From positions 1 to 60,724 of the forward strand of contig NZ_JPWH01000026.1 in assembly GCF_003326755.1 (NCBI RefSeq): a stretch of 60,724 nucleotides of DNA, in the 5' to 3' direction. The notes beneath the pieces are model-generated. The model did no database searches. It was not told the origin of the DNA and was given only the letters and a program-made list of their open reading frames with translations. Both the position numbers and the translations under genes were made by a program. Positions 8,977 to 17,363 of the stretch are shown here, in pieces; position 1 is the first letter of the stretch; each line of letters begins with the position of its first letter. The DNA comes from Thalassospira profundimaris (GTDB lineage Bacteria > Pseudomonadota > Alphaproteobacteria > Rhodospirillales > Thalassospiraceae).

Positions 8977-9377
8977 GACCATTCTCTCATAATGGTTGGC
9001 GTTCCTGTATTATGTTTGCCGCACATAGGGCATTTTTTCGTTAAATACCAGCCTTCAATTTGCAACCGTGACACGACAGGGCAGGATACCCGACAGGGGC
9101 GATATAGAGGCGGGTTACAATGCCGGGCTTTGGCAGGGCGCAAATGAAAATAAATACTGTGCCAGAATAAATAAATTCCCGGTTTTGCCGGCCTGCAAAA
9201 CGGGGCGACAAGAGACTTGACCTTTGCAGGACAGATGCTTTCTATGGGCTTAATCGGGTTGAGTTTTGCGCAATCGGCCTGTTTTTGGGGCGGAATTTTG
9301 CGCAGCAGATTATTTGACGAGATGCAAACGGCCAGAATGAAAGTTTACAGGGCTGGCTGAAAAACGGGAGGATACCC
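8977..9377. other. Gene-free stretch upstream of the TAXI-TRAP operon
   Basis: No credible ORF is present. A short hairpin (GTTTTGC/GCAAAAC, 9182-9201) precedes a possible weak plus-strand promoter (TTGACC at 9217, TTCTAT at 9240). The remaining bases would form a long leader to the TTG at 9378. Confidence 0.4.
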
Positions 9378-10343
9378 TTGAAAATATTGCGCACAATTGG
9401 CCTTCTTGCTGCGGGGATGGGCCTGCTGGGCGGGTTAAGCACCGCCGCACAGGCTGAAACGCGGGTAACGCTTAAATCGGCAAAATCGGCATCATCCTAT
9501 TACCAGATGGCCGCCCAGCTTGCCGAGGCCACCAAAACCGGCACCGATGGCGAGATTATTGTCACGGTCGAGGAAAGCCAGGGGTCGGTACAGAATGTGA
9601 TGGAAGCCTCGGTCCGTCCGGGCAATTACATGTTCACATCACCACCCGCTTTGGTTGAAGCCGCCCGCGACGGCAAGGGGGCCTTCAAAGGTCGCCCGAC
9701 CGAAAAGTTTGCTGAAATTCGCGCCCTGTTTCCCATTCCCTCGCTGACCATGCACTTTGTCGCCCGGGCTGATCGTGGCATCAACAGCCTGGATGATCTG
9801 GCGGGCAAAACCGTGCTTTTGGGCAAGGGCTCCTTCGGGGCAAAGGAAGGCGAAAAATACCTGGAACTGTTTGGCCTGAAAGACAAAGTGAACCTTGCCA
9901 GTGCCGAGCTTTCCAACGCCGTTGCAGCACTTAAAAACGGCCAGATCGATGCCTTTGTGACAGCCGGTTCGTGGCCTGCCCCCAATGTGATCGAGGCGGC
10001 GGCAGGCATGGATGTGAATGTTCTGTCGCTGACGGACGAACAGATTGCCAAAACCGGCCGTGATCTGGCGGTGATTCCTGCCGGAACCTATAACGGCCAG
10101 AGCAAAGACATTCATACATCCTCGCTTTCGGTGGTGGCCTATGCCACCACGGCAATGGATGATGACACCGCCTATACGCTGACCAAAACCTTTTGGGATC
10201 AAAAAACCAAAATGGGCCAGGATGCGAAATGGTGGAAAGGGGTAACACCGCAGATGCTTGCCAATATCAAGGGCAAGATCCATCCCGGTGCGCTGCGCTA
10301 TTACGCCGAAGCCGGTTTTCCGGTACGCGACGATCAAAAATAA
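9378..10343 (+). CDS. TAXI-family TRAP transporter solute-binding protein
   Basis: A 321-residue periplasmic binding protein with a Sec signal peptide (cleavage after AQA, about residue 26). The TAXI-family pattern is clear: an early SSYYQMAAQLAE segment, the EESQGSVQNVMEASV motif, SLDDLAGKTVLLGKGSFG, and a two-lobe alpha/beta sequence. TAXI proteins deliver carboxylates such as glutamate or 2-oxoglutarate to a fused TRAP permease. Translation starts at TTG 9378, six bases after GGGAGG. The permease gene follows after 78 bp, so the two form one operon. The ligand is not predictable here. Confidence 0.93.
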   Translation: MKILRTIGLLAAGMGLLGGLSTAAQAETRVTLKSAKSASSYYQMAAQLAEATKTGTDGEIIVTVEESQGSVQNVMEASVRPGNYMFTSPPALVEAARDGKGAFKGRPTEKFAEIRALFPIPSLTMHFVARADRGINSLDDLAGKTVLLGKGSFGAKEGEKYLELFGLKDKVNLASAELSNAVAALKNGQIDAFVTAGSWPAPNVIEAAAGMDVNVLSLTDEQIAKTGRDLAVIPAGTYNGQSKDIHTSSLSVVAYATTAMDDDTAYTLTKTFWDQKTKMGQDAKWWKGVTPQMLANIKGKIHPGALRYYAEAGFPVRDDQK

Positions 10344-10421
10344 GCGTTTTTAAACTTTAACTGCCCTTGTGGCCCGGTATGTCGGTTGCTGTCATGCCGG
10401 GCCTTCTGTTTCAGGAATATC

Positions 10422-12203
10422 ATGCAATCTGCTGTCAAACCCGGTTTGGGCCGATGGGTCTGGATCTCTCTTGGGGCCTTATCCATTGTCTTTCATCTGT
10501 GGCTGATTTTTTCGGGTCTGGTGCCCAATCTGGTCAGCCGCCCGCTGCATATGGCGCTGGCCTTGCCCTGGGCGCTGATTTTTGTCGCCAAAACGCCCGT
10601 GCAAAAAGTGACGGGTGCGCTGTTTACGGCAGTCGGGCTGTTTGGCTGTCTCTGGATTGCCTTGCATCATAGCGAGCTTTCCGATCAATACGGCTTTTTG
10701 ACCGATAATTTCCAGGTCATCCTGTCGCTGGCATTGCTGGTAACGGTGTTGGAAATGGCGCGCCGGGCCATTGGCTGGCCCCTGCCGCTGGTGGCAAGCC
10801 TGGCGCTGATTTACGGGTTTTGGGGGCAGTATATTCCTGGCGAATTTGGTCATGGCGGTTTGCCGGTGGAAAGCATGCTGGGTACGCTCACCATTGCCGA
10901 AGGCGGCCTGTGGGGGAGTTTGACCGGTGTTTCGGTAAGCATCGTTGCCATTTTTGTTATTTTTGGTGCGGTTTTGAATGCCGGTGAAGCAGGCCAGGGT
11001 TTTATGAATGTCGCCGGCGCGGCGGCCGGGCGGTTGCGCGGCGGGGCAGCCAAGGTATCGGTTATTTCATCGGCTTTGTTTGGCTCCATTTCCGGGTCGG
11101 CATCTGCCAATGTGGCCTCGACGGGGGCGATTACTCTGCCTGCCATGACCAAACTGGGTTATCCCAAACGCCTTGCTGCCGCGGTTGAGGCGGTGGCATC
11201 ATCGGGCGGGCAGATCATGCCGCCCCTGATGGGCGCGGGGGCCTTTGTGATGGTCGAACTGACCGGCCATCCCTATGCCGAAATCATGGTGGCGGCACTG
11301 CCACCGGCGATTTTGTATTTTCTGGCCGTCTGGATTGGCATTAACGCCTATGCGGGGCGGTATGACCTGCCCGGCCTGCCGGAGGAGGATCAGCCAAGCC
11401 TGCGCGCCGTTGTCATTACATCGGCCTTTTTTCTGGTGCCGTTTGTTATTTTGCTGTGGGGCATGTTTGGCGGGGGCTATACCCCGCAATATGCGGCCTG
11501 CATTGCGCTTTTGGCCGGGGCGGTGTTGCTGTTTTTTGATGCCCGGCTGACCTTTGATGTGCGGCGCAGTCGCGACCGTTTTATCGATGTCTGCCTGAAT
11601 GCCGGGCGTCAGGTTTCCATGATTGCCGCGATTATTTTGTGTGCCTCCATCGTCATTGGCGTGCTGGGCTTAACCGGGCTTGGTGTTAAAATTACTTCGC
11701 TGTTGCTGTCAGGTTCTGGCGGCATGTTGTGGCCCGCCCTGTTGTTAACCGCCATTGCCTGCCTGGTGTTGGGCATGGAAGTGCCGACCACCGCGGCCTA
11801 TGTGATTTGTGTGTCGGTTGCCGGGCCTGCCCTGGGTGAACTGGGCCTTGATCCCTTACAGGCGCATTTGTTTGTGTTCTGGTTTGCCCTGCTGTCCACC
11901 ATTACCCCGCCGGTCTGTGGTGCGGTTTTTATTGCGGCCGGTATGGTCGAGGAAAACTGGCTGAAGGTTGCCGGTACAGCCATGTCGCTTGGCGTTGGGC
12001 TTTATCTGGTGCCGCTGGCAATGGTGGCAAACCCGTCGCTGTTGCTTTTGGGATCGCAGCCTTTATTGGCCCTTGGCGTGTCACTTAAGGTGGCGGTGGG
12101 GCTGGGCGCCATTTCGTTTGGCATTATATCCCCGCGTATTTGGCCGCTGCGCATTGCGTTGATCGGGGGTGGGGCGGCGATAACTTTTCTGTTCGGGTTT
12201 TAA
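10422..12203 (+). CDS. TRAP transporter fused permease (4TM/12TM)
   Basis: A 593-residue inner-membrane permease in which the small DctQ-like domain (first ~150 residues, four helices) is fused to the DctM-like 12-helix domain. DctM signatures are visible, including the stretch around GSISGSASANVASTGAITLPAMTKLGY and the later VLGMEVPTTAAYV and STITPPVCGAVFIAAG regions. It uses a sodium gradient and depends on the preceding TAXI binding protein. The start at ATG 10422 is chosen for its AGGAAT ribosome-binding site; the in-frame upstream ATG at 10386 lacks one. A strong terminator follows. Confidence 0.94.
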   Translation: MQSAVKPGLGRWVWISLGALSIVFHLWLIFSGLVPNLVSRPLHMALALPWALIFVAKTPVQKVTGALFTAVGLFGCLWIALHHSELSDQYGFLTDNFQVILSLALLVTVLEMARRAIGWPLPLVASLALIYGFWGQYIPGEFGHGGLPVESMLGTLTIAEGGLWGSLTGVSVSIVAIFVIFGAVLNAGEAGQGFMNVAGAAAGRLRGGAAKVSVISSALFGSISGSASANVASTGAITLPAMTKLGYPKRLAAAVEAVASSGGQIMPPLMGAGAFVMVELTGHPYAEIMVAALPPAILYFLAVWIGINAYAGRYDLPGLPEEDQPSLRAVVITSAFFLVPFVILLWGMFGGGYTPQYAACIALLAGAVLLFFDARLTFDVRRSRDRFIDVCLNAGRQVSMIAAIILCASIVIGVLGLTGLGVKITSLLLSGSGGMLWPALLLTAIACLVLGMEVPTTAAYVICVSVAGPALGELGLDPLQAHLFVFWFALLSTITPPVCGAVFIAAGMVEENWLKVAGTAMSLGVGLYLVPLAMVANPSLLLLGSQPLLALGVSLKVAVGLGAISFGIISPRIWPLRIALIGGGAAITFLFGF

Positions 12204-12234
12204 CCGTCCGGCAAATTTGCCGTCATGATGATGT

Positions 12235-12266
12235 GCGGGAACCCGGTGCAGGGTTCCCGCCATTTT
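12235..12266 (+). terminator. Terminator of the TAXI-TRAP operon
   Basis: GCGGGAACCC and GGGTTCCCGC form a perfect 10-bp stem with a GGTGCA loop, followed by CATTTT. Confidence 0.8.
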
Positions 12267-12300
12267 CGTGTTTAAAGGTCAGGAATGGCTGATCTCCGGT

Positions 12301-13338
12301 TCAGGCAAACAACTGTGCCCGGGTATTTTCCGAAATATCGGCAAGGTCGATAACCCGTCCGCCCATGCTTTCCAGACGATTGAAATAGTTTTTCTGATCC
12401 AGCAATTGGTAGGGAAAATACAGACCCGGTTTGAGGGGCGTTTTGCCATCCAGCCCCACCATGCGTTCGAGAGACATGGCAACACCCAGTGCCGTTAAGG
12501 GCATTTGGCCCTGTGGATGGAAAACGGCATGACGGCTGTGTTTCGCGTTGCCTTTATGATCCGTTCCTGAAATCTCGATAATGATTTCCGTTGACATGGG
12601 CAAGCCCTGACGGCGGGACGATGTTTCACCAATCGCCAGATCAAACGAGATATTTGCCGCGTTGGTGGCATTGAATAGTCCCATTACATCATAGGGTGAC
12701 AGGGCAATGGCTGGTGTGTATTGGCCATCGATGGCATGAAAACCCGATTGGGCATCATCCCCTACACGCCAGTAGAAAGCACCATCCTTGCGGGTCAGGG
12801 CCGCAGGCAGGGTTTCACCAAGACGTTGCATATCGATGTCTGTCGCCGGGCCGCCATTGTCCTGTTCGTCTATCAGGGCGGCCATTTTGACGCTTTTAAT
12901 TGTGGCAAAGTTCTTGGCAATTTCGATGGCGGGAATCGTGGTTGCCCCCACCAGCCATTCCGCCCCCATAACAATGGCGGATGCGTCTGGTTTGTTCATA
13001 TAGGCGGCGACTTCGGGGGCGATTTCCGAAAGACCCGATGAAATGCTGATATGGGGAACTTTGCGGCTTTGTGCAAAATGCAATGCGGCAAGGGTATCAT
13101 CTTTGAAAAAGATGGCGACGGCAGAAACCGCACGGTCTTTCAGGCCCAGATTTTCATCTGACAGATCAATAACGACACCTTCCGCATTACCGATTTCAGC
13201 GGCAACTTTTTGCGCCTTTTCAAGGTTTCTTGCACCGATCAGCAACGGAATCCCGGGATTTTGTGCACGCAGATATTGGGCGGTCTGTTTGCCGACAAAG
13301 CCGGTTCCACCCACAAGTAAAATGGGGAATGTTGACAT
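12301..13338 (-). CDS. Saccharopine-dehydrogenase-like NAD(P)-binding oxidoreductase
   Basis: A 345-residue protein with an N-terminal Rossmann domain (LLVGGTGFVGKQTAQYL, dinucleotide-binding GGxGxxG) and a longer C-terminal domain resembling the saccharopine-dehydrogenase-like family. The sequence gives no specific substrate. The start at 13338 is preferred because GGAAAGG lies eight bases upstream and the Rossmann strand follows at once; an in-frame ATG 11 codons earlier is less likely. It diverges from a tetR gene across a tripled palindromic operator, so it is probably that regulator's target, perhaps detoxifying or interconverting a carbonyl compound. That role is inferred. Confidence 0.8.
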   Translation of the reverse strand: MSTFPILLVGGTGFVGKQTAQYLRAQNPGIPLLIGARNLEKAQKVAAEIGNAEGVVIDLSDENLGLKDRAVSAVAIFFKDDTLAALHFAQSRKVPHISISSGLSEIAPEVAAYMNKPDASAIVMGAEWLVGATTIPAIEIAKNFATIKSVKMAALIDEQDNGGPATDIDMQRLGETLPAALTRKDGAFYWRVGDDAQSGFHAIDGQYTPAIALSPYDVMGLFNATNAANISFDLAIGETSSRRQGLPMSTEIIIEISGTDHKGNAKHSRHAVFHPQGQMPLTALGVAMSLERMVGLDGKTPLKPGLYFPYQLLDQKNYFNRLESMGGRVIDLADISENTRAQLFA

Positions 13339-13391
13339 GGTATTGCCTTTCCATATTGGGGCGTTTCTCATAGTATGACGCGGTCAACGCC

Positions 13392-13420
13392 ATGACTTAC
13401 CAAAGGTAACTTACTATACG
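13392..13420 (+). promoter_or_regulatory. Candidate promoter of the tetR gene overlapping its operators
   Basis: ATGACT at 13392, a 17-bp spacer and TATACG at 13415-13420 lie inside the palindromic repeats. On the other strand TATAGT (13418-13413) could serve the divergent oxidoreductase gene. Confidence 0.45.
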
Positions 13421-13438
13421 TAACTTACCTTTGGTAAG
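13397..13438. promoter_or_regulatory. Three tandem 14-bp palindromic operators
   Basis: Three consecutive 14-bp units begin at 13397, 13411 and 13425: TTACCAAAGGTAAC, TTACTATACGTAAC and TTACCTTTGGTAAG. The outer two contain the palindrome TTACC-N3-GGTAA and are mirror images of each other; the middle one is TTAC-N5-GTAA. They lie between the divergent oxidoreductase and tetR genes and cover both candidate promoters, the expected place for TetR binding. Confidence 0.75.
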
Positions 13439-13456
13439 TTTTCAAGGGGCAGGTCG

Positions 13457-14071
13457 ATGGTGCGTGAAGAAACGGAAAATATGCCGCCAAAGGTACGGTC
13501 CGGGCGGCTGTCAAAAGCCGAACGACGGGCGCAATTGCTTGAAGTCGCGTGCGATATTATCCGCAAAGAAGGGACAGATCGCTTGACGCTGGCCTATCTG
13601 GCAACATGTGCCGGGGTGACAAAACCAATATCCTACGAGCATTTTGGCAGCCGGACGGGATTGTTGCTGGCGCTTTATAAAATGCTTGACGATATTCAGA
13701 CCGAAGGGCTGCGAAAAGCACTTGTGGACGTTCAGGGCAATATGACTGAAACTATAAATGTCTTGGCCCGCACCTACATACAGTGTGAGGCCGATACCAG
13801 CGGTGAATGGCATCTTGTTGCGGCGGCGCTGGCGGGTAGTGAGGGAGTTGGGGCCGCTCATCAGGAACTGCTGGATAATCATGTGCAACTGGTTACAGCA
13901 ACGCTGGCACCATTTTGCGAATTGGATGAGGCGGAATTGAAACGTCGCTGCATTGGTCTTATTGGCGCGGGCGAGGCGCTTTCAATACAGATGGTAAAGG
14001 GGCTGTGTCGTGAAGACGAAGCCTGCGAAACATTTGCCGCCCTTATTCGCGGGGGAATTGGCGCGAACTAG
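13457..14071 (+). CDS. TetR/AcrR-family transcriptional regulator
   Basis: A 204-residue regulator. Residues about 15-65 form a TetR DNA-binding domain: RRAQLLEVACDIIRKEGTDRLTLAYLATCAGVTKP followed by SYEHFGSRTGLLLALY, where the family's usual YYHF is SYEHF. The remaining ~140 residues are a helical ligand-binding and dimer domain with no recognisable specificity. The ATG at 13457 has GGGGCAGG upstream. It probably represses itself and the divergent oxidoreductase through the tripled palindrome between them, because both predicted promoters lie within it. The inducer is unknown. Confidence 0.88.
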   Translation: MVREETENMPPKVRSGRLSKAERRAQLLEVACDIIRKEGTDRLTLAYLATCAGVTKPISYEHFGSRTGLLLALYKMLDDIQTEGLRKALVDVQGNMTETINVLARTYIQCEADTSGEWHLVAAALAGSEGVGAAHQELLDNHVQLVTATLAPFCELDEAELKRRCIGLIGAGEALSIQMVKGLCREDEACETFAALIRGGIGAN

Positions 14072-14136
14072 GGCTTTTTTGCCCATGCGGGTCATTGTTT
14101 CTGATTTGTCCTGTCGTTGTTTTTGCCAGACATAAA

Positions 14137-14170
14137 AAAAGGGATGCCGCGATAATGCAGTATCCCTTTT
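14137..14170. terminator. Bidirectional terminator between tetR and the PLDc_N gene
   Basis: AAAAGGGAT and ATCCCTTTT pair around a 16-nt loop, giving a T tract in both directions between convergent genes. Confidence 0.75.
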
Positions 14171-14218
14171 GTGTGATGTTGTGGTGCCTTGATTTCGTTC
14201 AAAGCAGAAATTCCGCCT

Positions 14219-14404
14219 TTAAGCGCGCGAACTGCGCGGCCCGGCAAAGAACCAGATGATCAGCCCGACCACCGGCAGCACCAGAATTAAAATCGTCCAG
14301 AGGATTTTCGAGCCTGTACTTGCACCACTGCCAAAGACATTGATGATGGCCCAAATGTCGGCAATCAGAATGATAAGGCCAATGATGCCGTCAAAACCTG
14401 TCAT
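14219..14404 (-). CDS. Small PLDc_N-domain membrane protein
   Basis: A 61-residue protein with two hydrophobic helices separated by a short Gly/Ser-rich turn (FGSGASTGSK), ending in a basic tail (GPRSSRA). The pattern of WTILILVLPVVGLIIWFF followed by Gly-Pro-Arg is that of the phospholipase D N-terminal (PLDc_N) membrane module, which also exists as stand-alone small proteins. GAGG precedes the ATG at good spacing. It is single-gene and shares a terminator with tetR. No catalytic residues are present, so it is probably a structural or envelope-stress membrane protein; the function is not known. Confidence 0.8.
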   Translation of the reverse strand: MTGFDGIIGLIILIADIWAIINVFGSGASTGSKILWTILILVLPVVGLIIWFFAGPRSSRA

Positions 14405-14556
14405 AACCCAACCTCGTTTGTTATTTGTACTGGCGGGTGTGCCACGATTGTTGCGTCTTCAATTAACAGGCTAACGTTTGTAACGGCGGAAATGTTCCGG
14501 CGCACATTCCGGGAAATGCGGTTTGGCAAGGCCAGTGATGCCGTATGCGGGGATGG

Positions 14557-15741
14557 TCAGACGACCTGGCCTGCACACCAGCCCGATGACCAGGCCCACT
14601 GGAAATTAAAACCGCCCAGATGGCCGGTGACATCCACCACTTCGCCGATGAAATAAAGGCCCGGTGCCTTTTTGCTTTCCATCGTTTGCGAGGATAATTC
14701 GCGGGTATCCACCCCACCCAGAGTGACTTCGGCGGTGCGGTATCCCTCGCTGCCTTGCGGGGCGATTTGCCATTGATTGACGTCACCTGCCAGTTTGCGC
14801 AGCGCCTTGTCGCCAGTTTCGCCAATCGGGCGGTCCAGGCCATGCCGGGTGGTAATATATTGCGCCAGCCGGTTGGGCAGCATCCGTGACAAAACCGTAT
14901 GAACCGCCTGTTTGGGGCTTTCATCCTTGGCGGTTTTCAACAGTGTAAAGGCATCCTGTTCGGGATTAAGGTTAACGCTGATGGTTTCGGCTTCGCGCCA
15001 ATAGGATGAGATTTGCAGAATCGACGGGCCGCTTAACCCGCGATGAGTAAACAGCAACCCCTCGCGAAATCTGGTTTTCTGGTGCGAAACGACGGCATCC
15101 ACCGAAATGCCCGCCAGTTGCCCCAGATCCGCACGGGTATCGGGATCAAATGTAAGCGGCACCAGGGCTGCCCGGGTCGGTACAATTTCCAGGCCAAATT
15201 GCCGGGCGATCTGATAACCAAAACCGGTCGCCCCGATTTTCGGGATGGATAATCCCCCGCAGGCGACCACCAGCGACTGGCAATGCCAGTTGGACCCGTT
15301 TTGCAGGGTTACGACATAGCCTCCGCGCTGGGCAGCCTCAATGGTGCGGATGCTGGTACCCAGACGAATTTCAACACCGGCATCGTCACATTCATCAAGC
15401 AGCATGTCGATGATCTGGAAAGAACTTTCATCGCAAAAAAGCTGTCCCAGGGTTTTTTCGTGCCACCCGATATTGTGGCGATCCACCAGCGCGATAAAAT
15501 CGTGCTGGGTATAGCGTTTCAGGGCGGATACGCAGAACCGTTTGTTTTGGGAAATATAGTTTTCCGGCCTTGCATGCAGATTGGTGAAATTGCAGCGGCC
15601 TCCGCCGGAAATGCGAATTTTTTCGGCCGGTTTGCTGGCGTGGTCAATAACCATCACCGAACGTCCGCGCTTGCCCGCCTCGATGGCACACATAAGCCCT
15701 GCCGCGCCGCCGCCAATAATGATTACGTCCAGGTTTTTCAA
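14557..15741 (-). CDS. BaiN/HI0933-family NAD(P)/FAD-dependent oxidoreductase
   Basis: A 394-residue flavoprotein. It begins with a dinucleotide-binding GGGAAGLMCAIEAGKRG motif (residues ~10-26) and continues with the family hallmark ISGGGRCNFTN (~45-55). It ends with GEVVDVTGHLGGFNFQWAWSSG, the second FAD-contact motif of the HI0933/YhiN/BaiN group. Members are poorly characterised; one has been linked to bile-acid reduction, but most have no known substrate. Translation appears to start at TTG 15741, with GGAACAG upstream. It is not obviously co-transcribed with the diguanylate cyclase gene, which lies 186 bp upstream on the same strand. Confidence 0.9.
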   Translation of the reverse strand: MKNLDVIIIGGGAAGLMCAIEAGKRGRSVMVIDHASKPAEKIRISGGGRCNFTNLHARPENYISQNKRFCVSALKRYTQHDFIALVDRHNIGWHEKTLGQLFCDESSFQIIDMLLDECDDAGVEIRLGTSIRTIEAAQRGGYVVTLQNGSNWHCQSLVVACGGLSIPKIGATGFGYQIARQFGLEIVPTRAALVPLTFDPDTRADLGQLAGISVDAVVSHQKTRFREGLLFTHRGLSGPSILQISSYWREAETISVNLNPEQDAFTLLKTAKDESPKQAVHTVLSRMLPNRLAQYITTRHGLDRPIGETGDKALRKLAGDVNQWQIAPQGSEGYRTAEVTLGGVDTRELSSQTMESKKAPGLYFIGEVVDVTGHLGGFNFQWAWSSGWCAGQVV

Positions 15742-15866
15742 GGCTGTTCCGTTCTTTGTCGTTTGTCAGGTAAATTATTTGGTGCGCTTATAGGCTGAAA
15801 ACCCGGCCCTGTCAGCCGCAGCAAAGCCCATATCCCTTTTTGATTCTGGATGTCGCGGGGCAAATA

Positions 15867-15896
15867 AAACGCCTCCGATAAACGCCTTCAATAAAC
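15867..15896. repeat. 13-bp tandem repeat, two copies plus a partial third
   Basis: AAACGCCTCCGAT is followed directly by AAACGCCTTCAAT and then AAAC, in the gap between the BaiN-like and GGDEF genes. It could be a regulator site or chance. Confidence 0.5.
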
Positions 15897-15927
15897 AAGG
15901 GGCCGCTATTTTCCCGCCTATGGCCTC

Positions 15928-17043
15928 TCAGGCAGGAATATTTTTGGGCTTTGAGGGCTTGCTTTTGCGGCGGATCTGAGGATCTGCGGGTTTTGGGGCC
16001 TGGGGAACGAGCATGGCGGGGGGCGCTTCGGTCAGGCCGGTGGGATGGTTGACAGGTGCGTCCAGTTCCTCTTCGGTGACAACGCAGTCGCGCCCTTTCT
16101 GTTTTGCCAGATAAAGCGCCTGGTCAGCCCGCTGGATCAGGTGGCCCAGGGGTTCGCCAAATTCAAAGCAGCCAATGCCGATGGAAACCGTAATTTTCTC
16201 GATAGAGGAGCCATCGACTTCGCTGATGACATTTTTTTGCCGGACATTGTTGCGAATCGCCTCTGCCAGGTGGCGGGCACTGGCAATATTGGTTCGCGGC
16301 AAAATAACCGAAAATTCCTCGCCGCCATAACGGGCGGCAGTATCACGGCCCTTGATATTGTTGCGCAATGTCTGGGCCAGCAGACGAATGACCTGATCGC
16401 CGGTTTGATGACCATAGGTGTCGTTGAACTGTTTAAAATAGTCAACATCGATCATCAGCAGGCATAGTGGCGTGCCATTTTCCATTGCCTCCATTGCCCG
16501 GTTACGCAATTGCTGGTCAAACATTTTGCGGTTGGCGATACCGGTTAGCGGGTCGGTCATTGCCTCCTTGCGCATCTCTTCCAGATCCTGGCGCAAACGG
16601 GAAATTTCTGACGATACAACATCATCGTCATCGATGGGGCCGTGGCTGTTATCGGGGGGGCTGCCGGCGGAATGTGCATCTTTATCCAGCGCGTGCGACG
16701 GGGCTGTTTCTGTCATATGCGGCGGGCGGGCGTCAATCAGCCGGGAATGGAGCGATGTTTCCCCCTGATAATAATCGGGAGCATGGCCTGACAGCGTTGG
16801 TGCAAAGGCCTGCGAACCAAAAAAACGTTCACACAAATAATGGCAGCGCAGCAGGTCGAATTCCTGATGGTTCGAGCGCAGAATATTTATGGTTCGCGTC
16901 AGTTCCGGATTGGTCCCAGACAAATAATGGTAAAACAGCGCATAATTGGACGGTGTCGGCGCAATATCCAGACTGGAAAGCAAAGCAACGGTTTCTGTCG
17001 CGATCTTTCGGGCCTGGTTAATTGCGTCGGCATGGTCGTTCAT
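15928..17043 (-). CDS. GGDEF-domain diguanylate cyclase
   Basis: A 371-residue soluble protein. Residues 1-105 form a conserved helical N-terminal region starting with a long helix and SNYALFYHYLSGTNPEL, seen in other alphaproteobacterial cyclases. Then come a disordered linker (~105-142), a short coiled coil (~143-162) and the GGDEF domain (~163-330), with the active-site loop GGEEF at 240-244 and LTGIANR at its entry. The enzyme should make cyclic di-GMP from two GTP. The inhibitory RxxD site is KGRD, with Lys for Arg, so product inhibition may be weakened. The tail is Pro/Lys-rich. There is no membrane segment and no EAL domain. Confidence 0.93.
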   Translation of the reverse strand: MNDHADAINQARKIATETVALLSSLDIAPTPSNYALFYHYLSGTNPELTRTINILRSNHQEFDLLRCHYLCERFFGSQAFAPTLSGHAPDYYQGETSLHSRLIDARPPHMTETAPSHALDKDAHSAGSPPDNSHGPIDDDDVVSSEISRLRQDLEEMRKEAMTDPLTGIANRKMFDQQLRNRAMEAMENGTPLCLLMIDVDYFKQFNDTYGHQTGDQVIRLLAQTLRNNIKGRDTAARYGGEEFSVILPRTNIASARHLAEAIRNNVRQKNVISEVDGSSIEKITVSIGIGCFEFGEPLGHLIQRADQALYLAKQKGRDCVVTEEELDAPVNHPTGLTEAPPAMLVPQAPKPADPQIRRKSKPSKPKNIPA

Positions 17044-17363
17044 CGGATCTGATGTCCTGGGTCTTTTTGGAATTTTGGCATTGGATCAGCATCTGCGCTA
17101 CCAGACGTCCGGATCAAAAGATGTCCCAGGATCGGCCATGTTTGCAGTCGCATATTTGGGCGGACACCAGGCACACAGAATTCTAGAACTCAAATATAGT
17201 ATTTACTATCCTTTGTATAGGTCCGGGAGCCCCCATTTTGTCTTGATTTGAGTCAAAATTACCGAAAAGGTTTAACCTGTTTATTATTTAGTCAATTATA
17301 ACGGTTCGGGACAGTATGTGTTCTTGCAGGGATAGAAAAAAAACAATCGGGAGGTATGCGCCG
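17044..17363. other. Divergent gap between the GGDEF and TPR genes
   Basis: About 320 bp with no ORF carrying a ribosome-binding site and no RNA gene. The right half (17190-17300) is AT-rich and probably contains the promoter of the plus-strand gene. I could not identify a convincing promoter. Confidence 0.4.
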
